From Notospermus geniculatus (lineage: Eukaryota > Nemertea > Pilidiophora > Heteronemertea > Lineidae), in NCBI GenBank assembly GCA_002633025.1, contig NMRB01000347.1, positions 302,080 to 366,079 of the forward strand: a stretch of 64,000 bases of DNA, given 5' to 3'. The notes under the pieces were generated by a model. The model was not told the origin of the DNA. It did not search any database and saw nothing but the letters and a program-made list of their open reading frames with translations. The translations under genes were made by a program, and so were the position numbers. This document shows positions 23,013 to 32,722 of the stretch, one piece after another. Every line of letters begins with the position of its first letter. The stretch's first letter is position 1.

Positions 23013-23964
23013 ATTGGCACCAGTAGGTACCGGGTACAAATGTAAACGGGGCAGTATGATTTATACTTAACTAAATGTGATGAAGTTCGCACCCACCAGC
23101 ATGCAGACATTGATTTGTTTCACCATCGCTCACAAATAGTTCCAAACTGCTCAAAAAGCACCTGTTGCCAATACATGTATACTTAGTATTCTATTCTCCT
23201 TTGGTATTTGCTGAGAAAAGCCTAGATGGTCATAGCTGTGTGTTGTACAGTAGATAAATGTACAGTATTCCAGGTACTTTATCACCTGCTGGTGCTGCAT
23301 GTCGAGAGGTTGTTTCAATAGGTTTGATAGGTTTAATGTGCTTTGAAAGCGGAGGACACTTTTCATATTGTGATCAACACCATTAATGTCACCCTAATGT
23401 TTTCATCCTGCCAGATTTTAGGAGCGGTCGCCATCAAATGTAGTTTTCTGCACCTTCAACTGTATTTAAACTTGAATGATAGGGGGTAGTACATTCCATT
23501 TTGTATCAGAGCTGAATCTGAAACTCACTCCAGCAATGTTTGCTAATGTAAATACTCGCACTTGTTTTCTGCCAATGACCAATGTAGCCCAAAACGAGTG
23601 TTGCTCACATTGATTGAACAACTCATGTTAACATGGTTGATAGCGATCCCACGACTGCACGTTGACTGATGCAAGTAGACCTGAACATTGTATACCATCT
23701 GCAAGGGATTTCAGTTGTGATCATGTTGTTGCATTTAGCGTATAAAGGGGCATAGTTGCACAGTTATTTCGATTCGTTTGTGTATTGCAGTTACGAATTT
23801 GTGCATAACCTACGTGCACTGGTTAATCCGAAGTGTGTTGATTGTTTAATCTAGGCTGTGGTTTCATCCCTATGGGTTGTGTGATATCATATGTGTATAG
23901 ATGCACTGCTAATCTTAGTCAGAATGAGTGCAGGATTAGATTGCAGTGAATTGTCATTATGAGC

Positions 23965-23970
23965 AATAAA
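23965..23970 (+). terminator. CLUH poly(A) signal
   Basis: AATAAA about 2.0 kb after the CLUH stop. It is the last canonical signal before the convergent gene's own signal. Confidence 0.6.
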
Positions 23971-24302
23971 TGATCAAATACGTATTGATTAAATTGGTTT
24001 CTGTGTGCCTTTCACATGCAGCACTTGTTCATCGATCATGCAAGATGCCATCTCTCCCTTGACTGGGCCTAATTTTTCCACAGAAACGTCCAAGGATAAC
24101 AAGTGCCACATTGCTGAAAGATGGGATAGCTTGATGATGGCTGAATGGACTAAGACTTAGTAAAAGATATTGAATAGAACAGTTGAATAGAACAGTTAAG
24201 TTGACAGCCAAGACCAAGTCAGCCAGAACTCCAACAGCCCAGTTCATTTTGTTGAGCAGGTAAATCAACGCATGAAAAACCAACAGCTGAGTGAATAACT
24301 CT

Positions 24303-24308
24303 TTTATT
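24303..24308 (-). terminator. Poly(A) signal of the small membrane protein gene
   Basis: TTTATT on + equals AATAAA on the - strand, about 210 bp after the stop codon. The second copy is at 30632-30637. Confidence 0.55.
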
Positions 24309-24516
24309 CAAAATGCATCAAATGGGTAGGGAGGAGGTAGGATTAGGAATACATTACTTAATAATAAATAAATGCTTGGAACAGCAAAGCCATGCTAAAT
24401 ATTGTATGCGTGGTTTGGCAATGACTGACTAGATTAGGTTGTCAGTTCTTTTGGAGAAGAATATGTCCGACCAATCGGGCCTTTCCACAGATTGTTCTGT
24501 AGTTCCTCTAAACCGT

Positions 24517-24714
24517 CTAATCCACATGAAGAGTGTGTCCAGCATCCCGAATTGAATAGAACCTTGAAAGTAAGAATGCTCCAACTATCGTTAAGATCAC
24601 TATCAAAAATGCAGCTATGTAAAACGACTCTTCGTCAAAGATCTCTGAAAATGCAGGAATATGCGGTGATAGTTTCCGCACAATTTTGGCTTGGGCAGAA
24701 TCCTTGGGCAGCAT
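24517..24714 (-). CDS. 65-aa single-pass membrane protein, unrecognised family
   Basis: The ATG at 24714 is preceded in frame by TAG, so it is the first start; it ends at TAG 24517. The protein has a basic/polar N-terminus (residues 1-30), one clear membrane helix at about 32-51 (YIAAFLIVILTIVGAFLLSR) and a short polar tail ending HTLHVD. The - strand has a splice acceptor tttcag just upstream (about 24836-24841), implying a non-coding first exon. An AATAAA lies at 24308-24303 downstream. The second copy (30833-31030) keeps the frame with two residue changes (SIRD to SVQD). I do not recognise the family. The gene converges with CLUH. Confidence 0.7.
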   Translation of the reverse strand: MLPKDSAQAKIVRKLSPHIPAFSEIFDEESFYIAAFLIVILTIVGAFLLSRFYSIRDAGHTLHVD

Positions 24715-24887
24715 TTTTGCCTATCACTTTTGCTTGAGATTCCTTCAGAATTCTGTTCCAACGTATTCCATTAACTTTAATGAAGCTTGTCGTCGTAACT
24801 TCTACTGTATCTTAGGTTTTTTCCTTCAGGCTGAAATTAGAATTTAAAAAAAATAAGATCAAGAAGTAGGCTAGACCTAGGCAATAT

Positions 24888-25007
24888 AGGGAGTTTTCGC
24901 AAGCAGCCGGTTAGGCCCTACGACGACGTTTAGCTATTGTGTGGGTATACCCAAACAATAGATAAACGTCGTCGTAGGGCCTAACCGGCTGCTTGTGAAA
25001 CCTCCCT
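24888..25007. mobile_element. Palindromic MITE, same family as 22892
   Basis: Hairpin with ends AGGGAGTTTTCGCAAGCAG and CTGCTTGTGAAACCTCCCT. It shares the cctacgacgacgttta core with the element at 22892, so it is an independent insertion of the same family. Also present in the second copy at 31204. Confidence 0.85.
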
Positions 25008-26050
25008 ATTCCCTATTAATTAAGGCATCAGCAGCGCCCCTACCGGTAGCATTACATTAGCATGATTGCATGGATTGGGCCCCCACATAGTTGTGGTCAA
25101 ACTGGTACCTAAACTTAAAACTGGTAGGCCTAGGCCTACATGTAGATCATGTATGTAGACCGGCCTATAGGCTAGGTCAGGCCTAAACTACCTAGGCCTA
25201 GGCTACAAAACAGCAAAAGGCCCCACAACCAACCAACTACCAAGGCTAGGCCTGGCCCAGTACTTCGTCAAATATCGCATGTGTATTTCAATATTTGATC
25301 TGATCGGCTGTATCTCTACAGCAAGATAATCCATACCTGTGTGATAATAGTTGATTTCCTGCAGAATTTCACAAAAAAGCAGAAAAAGTTCAGTTTTGCG
25401 GACGTCATGGACGTTGTGTGACGAACGTACCAGGTTTCTTGCGCACACGATCTCCAGGCCAGCTGGCAATCTATGCAGTCAGCTCAAATTCACTTGAGCG
25501 AGACTCAGTGATGCGGACTCGCTCCGAGACATGTCCGATTTCATCTGTTTGGATCCGCCTCTCAACAAACTGACAAACGAAACGTGGGTCCTTTGACTGG
25601 TCCTTTCATGTTCATGTCCTGCTTAGGCGCAATAAATAGGGGCCTAGCTCCTAGATGTCGTACTTTTTTAGCTTTTAAAAGGCCTAGGTTTGGCCCATCT
25701 ACCGGTATCTGTAGGCCTAGGCTAGGCCTAGCTCCTAGGCCTACACTCAACAGTCAACACTGACACCAGACACTCGACAACAGACACTGCATTCATGCAT
25801 TGGCCATCCCATGATCCCATTTTGATTGATTGATTGCATGCCATGTGCCAATGGTATTGGATTGGTGGCATTTGGCATTGCAGCGGGTGATCTGGTGATC
25901 ACCTGATCACTGATGGAGTGATGACCATCCCAATCCCATCCATTCCATCATCCCCAAGCCAAGCCATCATAGGCAGGCATCATAGGCGAGGCCCCGGCAG
26001 GCTTAGGCTAGCTAGCTAGGCCTACGGCGGTAGGCCTAGGCCCTATAAAA

Positions 26051-26208
26051 TAGATCGTTTTCACGACGTAACTCCGACAGTGTCCACCATGATGACGTTG
26101 CGCGTTTTGCCCACCAGCAGCCAATGCATTTTGCGTTTCTGCTGGTGGGCAAAACGCGTAACGTCATCATGGCGGACACTGTCGGAGTTACGTCGTGAAA
26201 ACGATCTA
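26051..26208. mobile_element. 158-bp palindromic element upstream of ADAD1-like gene
   Basis: Arms of about 70 bp start TAGATCGTTTTCACGACGTA and end with the complementary TACGTCGTGAAAACGATCTA. The pairing is almost perfect around a loop at about 26121-26138. It lies about 200 bp before the ADAD1-like ATG. No ORF. Copied at 32367. Confidence 0.8.
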
Positions 26209-26406
26209 TAAAGCTAAGGCCGAAGGGTCTTGCCATGGATGGTCCCATGGATGATGGCCTATCTACATGATCTAGGCCTAGGCCTACCTGGTACTTTACT
26301 GGGCCAAAAGAAAAGTTTACTGCACCACCGAATGATTGACAGGCCATCCGTAGAATTTTCACCAGTCATTTCTTATTTTGACCTTTTTAGGTGAAAAGGT
26401 TCCACC

Positions 26407-27084
26407 ATGTCTGAAGGCTTCGGCAAGAGTGATTTTTACCAGTTTACCAGTGAAAGTAGTGGAATGCGGCTGCCTCAGTCACAGCCCAAGGTTTTAACAG
26501 CAGTTGGGCGTGGACGAGGGCGGGGAAGAGCAAGCGATGAAACGCCAGGAGGAGAAAATCATCAACAGTTCAAAATAGTTCAACCCCCACCACAGCCTCA
26601 AAGCCAAATGCAGCCCTATCCTGTAGGCCTAACAGCCCCTGTTAAGAATATAGCATTCGAGCATGCTCTGGCTGTAAAGAAAGAACAGGGGTTGAGAAAA
26701 TATGACACGGATCCCTTAGCAACTGCAGTACGGCAGGCACAGAAACCTTTCAAGGATCATAGAAATGCTCAGATGGAATCTGAGAGGAGGCGAGCAGAGC
26801 AGAAGTATATTCCAGGCCTTACTGCCAGACCAGAAGAACTGGAACCACCACCAGGCCTGATTGACAAAGCAAAAATTCCAAAGAAAGTGCCACCAGAGCT
26901 CATTAAAGCATTTCTGAACGGAAGCAAGCATCCAGTGAGTGCCATCATGGAATATTCGTCCATGGTGAGGGCCGAGACGGCATTCAACGAGGCATGTGTT
27001 GATAGGCCCTCGTACAGTGCCAAGTTTGCTTGTGTCTGTACGGTGAATGGAATATCATACCCACAGGGCACGGGATCAACAAAA
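26407..27084 (+). pseudogene. ADAD1: ADAD1-like first coding exon, truncated by assembly join
   Basis: Same start and reading frame as the complete gene at 32723. It stops inside the first dsRNA-binding domain at N 27085, after which CLUH intron sequence resumes. Changes near 26807-26830 and one near 26880 distinguish it from the full copy; the former look silent. It is an assembly truncation and not a decayed gene. Confidence 0.85.
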
Positions 27085-27113
27085 NCCACTCACTGTTGAT
27101 ATGATCATTCCAG

Positions 27114-28341
27114 AGCAACATTGGACTGATTCTCCATGCCATTGGAGCCTATGATGTCTCACTCAAGTTCTTAGAAAAGGCATTACAGCAAAATACTTTG
27201 TGAGTATGAAGAAATGGCATGAAGAAATGGCATGGCCATGACTTTCATCATTGTTAGGCACTGAGAAATGCAGATGTGAGGTCTAATGCTTCATGTTTAT
27301 GTGTGGCAAAGCTTGGCACCAGATTTTAAGTTCAGTCTGTACTTTGTTGCTGGCTAGGAACATGACTCAATCATGTCCACAAAAGACTGCCTTACATACC
27401 TGTAGTATTGAGTGCTGGTATGTTCAGTATCTCCACCATTCCTTCACAGGTTCTTCGGAGCAAACAGTTTGAAAGTAGCTATGGGTAACCATCTGGTGGC
27501 TCGTGCTCAGTCATGTCGCGGTGACTTCAGAACTGCTCTGAATCATGAGAAGGAAGCATACAACATCTACAAAGATTTGGTAAGCTATGGCTTTATTGAT
27601 TTCATAAGTATTGGTTAGGTTTAAGTTTCTGAAGAGAACACTTGATCAGAACACTTCTTCAGTCAAAGCTTGTCGGATTATACGAGTTGATGACATGGTG
27701 TTGTGCTTCAGTTGACCTCAATTGTTCTCTCTTCCAGCTCGGGGAGGACCATGAAAGAACAAAGGAAAGCTCGGAATGTCTGAAACATCTGACGAAACAA
27801 GCCGTGGTGCTGCAGAAGAAGATGAATGAGATTTATAAAGGAGAGAAGGCGGTGACTTTACCACCCCTCCAGATACAAACTCCCTCACTAGTCAATGTCC
27901 TTGAAACACTCAACGTCATCAATGGAATCGTATTCGTCCACCTCAGGTAAGAAATATGAGCTCTCTTCTTTGAGTCGGCAAAAAAGGTTGACTCAGTGGG
28001 TTCTTGCCCATACATGCATATGTAAACTACGGTACTATGATTTGCCCACCTCCTTATATACGACAGTTCAATTCAGTTATCCCGTTTTCCACTTCAGTCC
28101 TGAGGATATTGAAAAGTTGCGGAGCCAGGTATTGCCCGATAAAACAGTCTCCAAAGAAGAGAAGAGCTCCGATTCTTCCTCTAAAGATGACACGAGTGAC
28201 TCTAGTGATACCACATCTGGTAACGAGACTTCTGAATCATTGAAAGAGAAGAAGATTCATGTTGAGACTGAGAGAGAAGATTCCAATGTAGTAAACGGCA
28301 CTGCTGATAATGACCCTAAAGTGGAAGAAGCTGCAAGATAA
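27114..28341 (+). CDS. CLUH: CLUH exons 26-29, second (probably allelic) copy
   Basis: Exons 27114-27199, 27450-27579, 27738-27946 and 28098-28341 repeat 20763-21949 with intact splice sites and the same stop. Residue differences are few in the coding part (Q/R in the acidic tail, T/A near the stop), while introns differ by several indels. The copy begins 29 bp after the single N at 27085, directly behind a truncated ADAD1-like exon. That order makes no biological sense unless a second haplotype contig was appended. The 3' UTR repeats to an AATAAA at 30287. Treat as the other allele of the CLUH 3' end. Confidence 0.88.
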
Positions 28342-30310
28342 TGGTGAAGAGCCTTAGTGAAAACAATGTTTTGAATGTCAGTTGGATCAAACTTCATCGT
28401 TCTCTCATTCCGTCAGTTGTTGGTTTCATATCGGTCAACTTCCTCAAGCACAAACTGAGGTCCACCACTGGTATTCATTAGACCTTTTCATCTCACAGTG
28501 TTCAAACTGCGCTCTAAGTCATGTTGTGTAACCTGTGTGACTGGACCGTGTATTTTGTATGCTCCCTGCCAACGTGGAAATTGTCAGGATGTCCTTGCCT
28601 TCCATTGATGTACTGGAGATAGCTGTACAAAGTGTTCCAATGCTTCAACCCCTGTTTGACTTGTATACCTTCTGGTTAGGAAAGGGGTAAGATTAAAAGC
28701 TTTGATTTGATGACTAAAGAAACGCCTTGTGCTTTCTTCAGCTGTTTTCTGTGACAAATGCTTTGGGTGAGGTTTGAAAAGTAACCATGCCATGATCATG
28801 ATGGCTTTGATTAAATATAAATAATGAGATTAAGCATGTGTTTGATGTATTGTAGCAGTGTCTCACCTCCCAAGTTCCAGTCATCTGACTCCAGTGGAGT
28901 GGAATTGTTTGTAAAGAAGGCTAGACAAAGGGAGATATGGTGCATGAAGTTGCTAGATGATTTCAGTTCGTTATATTGGCACAAATTTGTTAATAATGCA
29001 TGACACTTTTCCAATGCCTATTGGTTTGTGAATAAAATATCTGAGAAGGAGGATCATTGGATAATATTTACTATCTATGCATGTCTAGTTATGTCTGTAT
29101 ATGTATGGTAGGCATTGTTTGATGGAATGGTAATTTATTGATGAGAGCTTCCTACAAGTGAACATTACATGATTATGTTGAGTCAAACATGCACCTCTGT
29201 TTGTAGCAGCTGATTGTGTTGTAATCAAGAGGACTAGATGCTGATGTGTGTTTTGAGGATCTTGAGGTCTTTAATTGTAGTTGGGTATTAGTCATTGGCA
29301 CCAGTAGGTACAAATGTAAATGGGGCAGTACGATTTATATTTCAACTAAATGTGATGAAGTTCGCACCCACCAGCATGCAGACATTGATTTGTTTCACCA
29401 TCGCTCACAAATAGTTCCAAACTGCTCAAAAAGCACCTGTTGCCAATACATGTGTACCGGTATTCTATTCTCCTTTGGTCTTTGCTGAGAAAAGCCTAGA
29501 TGGTCATAGCTGTGTGTTGTACAGTAGATAAATGTGCAGTATTCCAGGTACTTTATCACCTGCTGGTGCTGCATGTCGAGAGGTTGTTTTAATAGGTTTG
29601 ATAGGTTTAATGTCCTTTGTAAGCAGAGGACACTTTTCATATTGTGATCAACACCATTAATGTCACCCTAATGTTTTCATCCTGCCAGATTTTAGGAGCT
29701 GTTGCCATCAAATGTAGTTTTCTGCACCTTCAACTGTATTTAAACTTGAATGATAGGGGGGAGTACATTCCATTTTGTATCAGAGCTGAATCTGAAACCC
29801 ACTCCGGCAATGTTTGCTAATGTAAATACTCACACTTGTTTTCTGCCAATGACCAATCTAGCCCAAAACATGATAAATGTGAAGTTTCATGTCAGTGATC
29901 TGACATTGGACAAGTGTTGCTCAGATTGATTGAGCAACTCATGTTAACATGGTTGATAGCGATCCCACGACTGCACGTTGACTGATGTAAGTAGACCTGA
30001 ACATTGTATACCATCTGCAAGGGATTTCAGTTGTGATCATGTTGTTGCATTTAGCGTATAAAGGGGCATAGTGCACAGTTATTTCGATTCGTTTGTGTAT
30101 TGCAGTTATGAATTTGTGCATAACCTACGTGCACTGGTTAATCCGAAGTGTGTTGATTGTTTAATCTAGGCTGTGGTTTCATCCCTATGGGTTGATTGTG
30201 TGATATCATATGTGTATAGATGCACTGCTAATCTTAGTCAGAATGAGTGCAGGATTAGATTCCAGTGAATTGTCATTAATATGAGCAATAAATGATCAAA
30301 TACGTATTGA
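28342..30310 (+). other. CLUH 3' UTR, second copy
   Basis: Allelic copy of 21950-23990, with an intact pre-insertion site for the MITE at about 29290 and AATAAA at 30287-30292. It also has about 40 extra bases near 29880. Confidence 0.7.
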
Positions 30311-30832
30311 TTAAATTGGTTTCTGTGTGCCTTTCACATGCAGCACTTGTTCATCGATCATGCAAGATGCCATCTCTCCCTTGACTGGGCCGAATTTTTC
30401 CACAGAAACATCCAAGGATAACAAGTGCCACATTGCTGAAAGATGGGATAGCTTGATTATGGCTGAATGGACAAAGACTTTAGTAAAAGATATTGAATAG
30501 AACAGTTGAATAGAACAGTTAAGTTGACAGCCAAGACCAAGTCAGCCAGAACTCCAACAGCCCAGTTCATATTGTTGAGCAGGTAAATCAACGCATGAAA
30601 AAGCAACAGCTGAGTGAATACCGGTAACTCTTTTATTCAAAATGCATCAAATGGGTAGGGAGGAGGTAGGAATACATTACTTAATAAATAAATGCTTGGA
30701 ACTGCAAAGCCATGCTAAATATTGTATGTGTGGTTTGGCAATGATTGACAAAATTAGGTTGTCGGTTCTTTTGGAGGAGAATGTCTGACCAATCGGGCCT
30801 TTCCACAGATACACGTAGTTCCTCTAAACCGT

Positions 30833-31030
30833 CTAATCCACATGAAGAGTGTGTCCAGCATCCTGAACTGAATAGAACCTTGAAAGTAAGAATGCTCCAA
30901 CTATCGTTAAGATCACTATCAAAAATGCAGCTATGTAAAACGACTCTTCGTCAAAGATCTCTGAAAATGCAGGAATATGCGGTGATAGTTTCCGCACAAT
31001 TTTGGCTTGGGCAGAATCCTTGGGCAGCAT
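30833..31030 (-). CDS. 65-aa single-pass membrane protein, second copy
   Basis: Same ORF as 24517-24714, intact start, membrane helix and stop; residues 54-55 differ (SVQD). The same upstream acceptor and downstream AATAAA (30637-30632) are present. Preservation in both copies supports a real coding gene, although most of this block is nearly identical anyway. Confidence 0.68.
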   Translation of the reverse strand: MLPKDSAQAKIVRKLSPHIPAFSEIFDEESFYIAAFLIVILTIVGAFLLSRFYSVQDAGHTLHVD

Positions 31031-31203
31031 TTTTGCCTATCACTTTTGCTTGAGATTCCTTCAGAATTCTGTTCCAACGTATTCCATTAACTTTAATGAA
31101 GCTTGTCGTCGTAACTTCTACTGTATCTTAGGTTTTTTCCTTCAGGCTGAAATTAGAATTTAAAAAAAATAAGATCAAGAAGTAGGCTAGACCTAGGCAA
31201 TAT

Positions 31204-31323
31204 AGGGAGTTTTCGCAAGCAGCCGGTTAGGCCCTACGACGACGTTTAGCTATTGTGTGGGTATACCCAAACAATAGATAAACGTCGTCGTAGGGCCTAA
31301 CCGGCTGCTTGTGAAACCTCCCT
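31204..31323. mobile_element. Palindromic MITE, second-copy counterpart of 24888
   Basis: Appears identical to 24888-25007, so it is the same insertion seen twice through the tandem block. Confidence 0.85.
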
Positions 31324-32366
31324 ATTCCCTATTAATTAAGGCATCAGCAGCGCCCCTACCGGTAGCATTACATTAGCATGATTGCATGGATTGGGCCCCC
31401 ACATAGTTGTGGTCAAACTGGTACCTAAACTTAAAACTGGTAGGCCTAGGCCTACATGTAGATCATGTATGTAGACCGGCCTATAGGCTAGGTCAGGCCT
31501 AAACTACCTAGGCCTAGGCTACAAAACAGCAAAAGGCCCCACAACCAACCAACTACCAAGGCTAGGCCTGGCCCAGTACTTCGTCAAATATCGCATGTGT
31601 ATTTCAATATTTGATCTGATCGGCTGTATCTCTACAGCAAGATAATCCATACCTGTGTGATAATAGTTGATTTCCTGCAGAATTTCACAAAAAAGCAGAA
31701 AAAGTTCAGTTTTGCGGACGTCATGGACGTTGTGTGACGAACGTACCAGGTTTCTTGCGCACACGATCTCCAGGCCAGCTGGCAATCTATGCAGTCAGCT
31801 CAAATTCACTTGAGCGAGACTCAGTGATGCGGACTCGCTCCGAGACATGTCCGATTTCATCTGTTTGGATCCGCCTCTCAACAAACTGACAAACGAAACG
31901 TGGGTCCTTTGACTGGTCCTTTCATGTTCATGTCCTGCTTAGGCGCAATAAATAGGGGCCTAGCTCCTAGATGTCGTACTTTTTTAGCTTTTAAAAGGCC
32001 TAGGTTTGGCCCATCTACCGGTATCTGTAGGCCTAGGCTAGGCCTAGCTCCTAGGCCTACACTCAACAGTCAACACTGACACCAGACACTCGACAACAGA
32101 CACTGCATTCATGCATTGGCCATCCCATGATCCCATTTTGATTGATTGATTGCATGCCATGTGCCAATGGTATTGGATTGGTGGCATTTGGCATTGCAGC
32201 GGGTGATCTGGTGATCACCTGATCACTGATGGAGTGATGACCATCCCAATCCCATCCATTCCATCATCCCCAAGCCAAGCCATCATAGGCAGGCATCATA
32301 GGCGAGGCCCCGGCAGGCTTAGGCTAGCTAGCTAGGCCTACGGCGGTAGGCCTAGGCCCTATAAAA

Positions 32367-32524
32367 TAGATCGTTTTCACGACGTAACTCCGACAGTGTC
32401 CACCATGATGACGTTGCGCGTTTTGCCCACCAGCAGCCAATGCATTTTGCGTTTCTGCTGGTGGGCAAAACGCGTAACGTCATCATGGCGGACACTGTCG
32501 GAGTTACGTCGTGAAAACGATCTA
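32367..32524. mobile_element. 158-bp palindromic element, second copy
   Basis: Appears identical to 26051-26208 and at the same distance from the ADAD1-like start (32723). Confidence 0.8.
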
Positions 32525-32722
32525 TAAAGCTAAGGCCGAAGGGTCTTGCCATGGATGGTCCCATGGATGATGGCCTATCTACATGATCTAGGCCTAGGCC
32601 TACCTGGTACTTTACTGGGCCAAAAGAAAAGTTTACTGCACCACCGAATGATTGACAGGCCATCCGTAGAATTTTCACCAGTCATTTCTTATTTTGACCT
32701 TTTTAGGTGAAAAGGTTCCACC

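Larger units (their letters stand above)
21950..23990 (+). other. CLUH 3' UTR
   Basis: No exon-like ORF. A possible early poly(A) region lies near 22410 (attaaatataaataatg) and a canonical AATAAA at 23965-23970. The same layout is repeated at 28342-30310 with AATAAA at 30287-30292. A palindromic MITE interrupts only this copy. Confidence 0.7.
24842..26390. other. Intergenic/5' region between small membrane gene and ADAD1-like gene
   Basis: Contains the MITE at 24888, many aggcctagg motifs, a possible - strand donor near 25430 (ctg|gtacgt) that could end the first exon of the small gene, the hairpin at 26051 and the acceptor tttttag at 26384-26390 before the ADAD1-like start. No other ORF is supported. 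The copy is at 31158-32706. Confidence 0.5.
20735..27084 (+). repeat. Long tandem block 2, copy 1
   Basis: From CLUH intron 25 through the small membrane protein gene to the middle of the first ADAD1-like coding exon, where it stops at a single N (27085). Confidence 0.92.
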
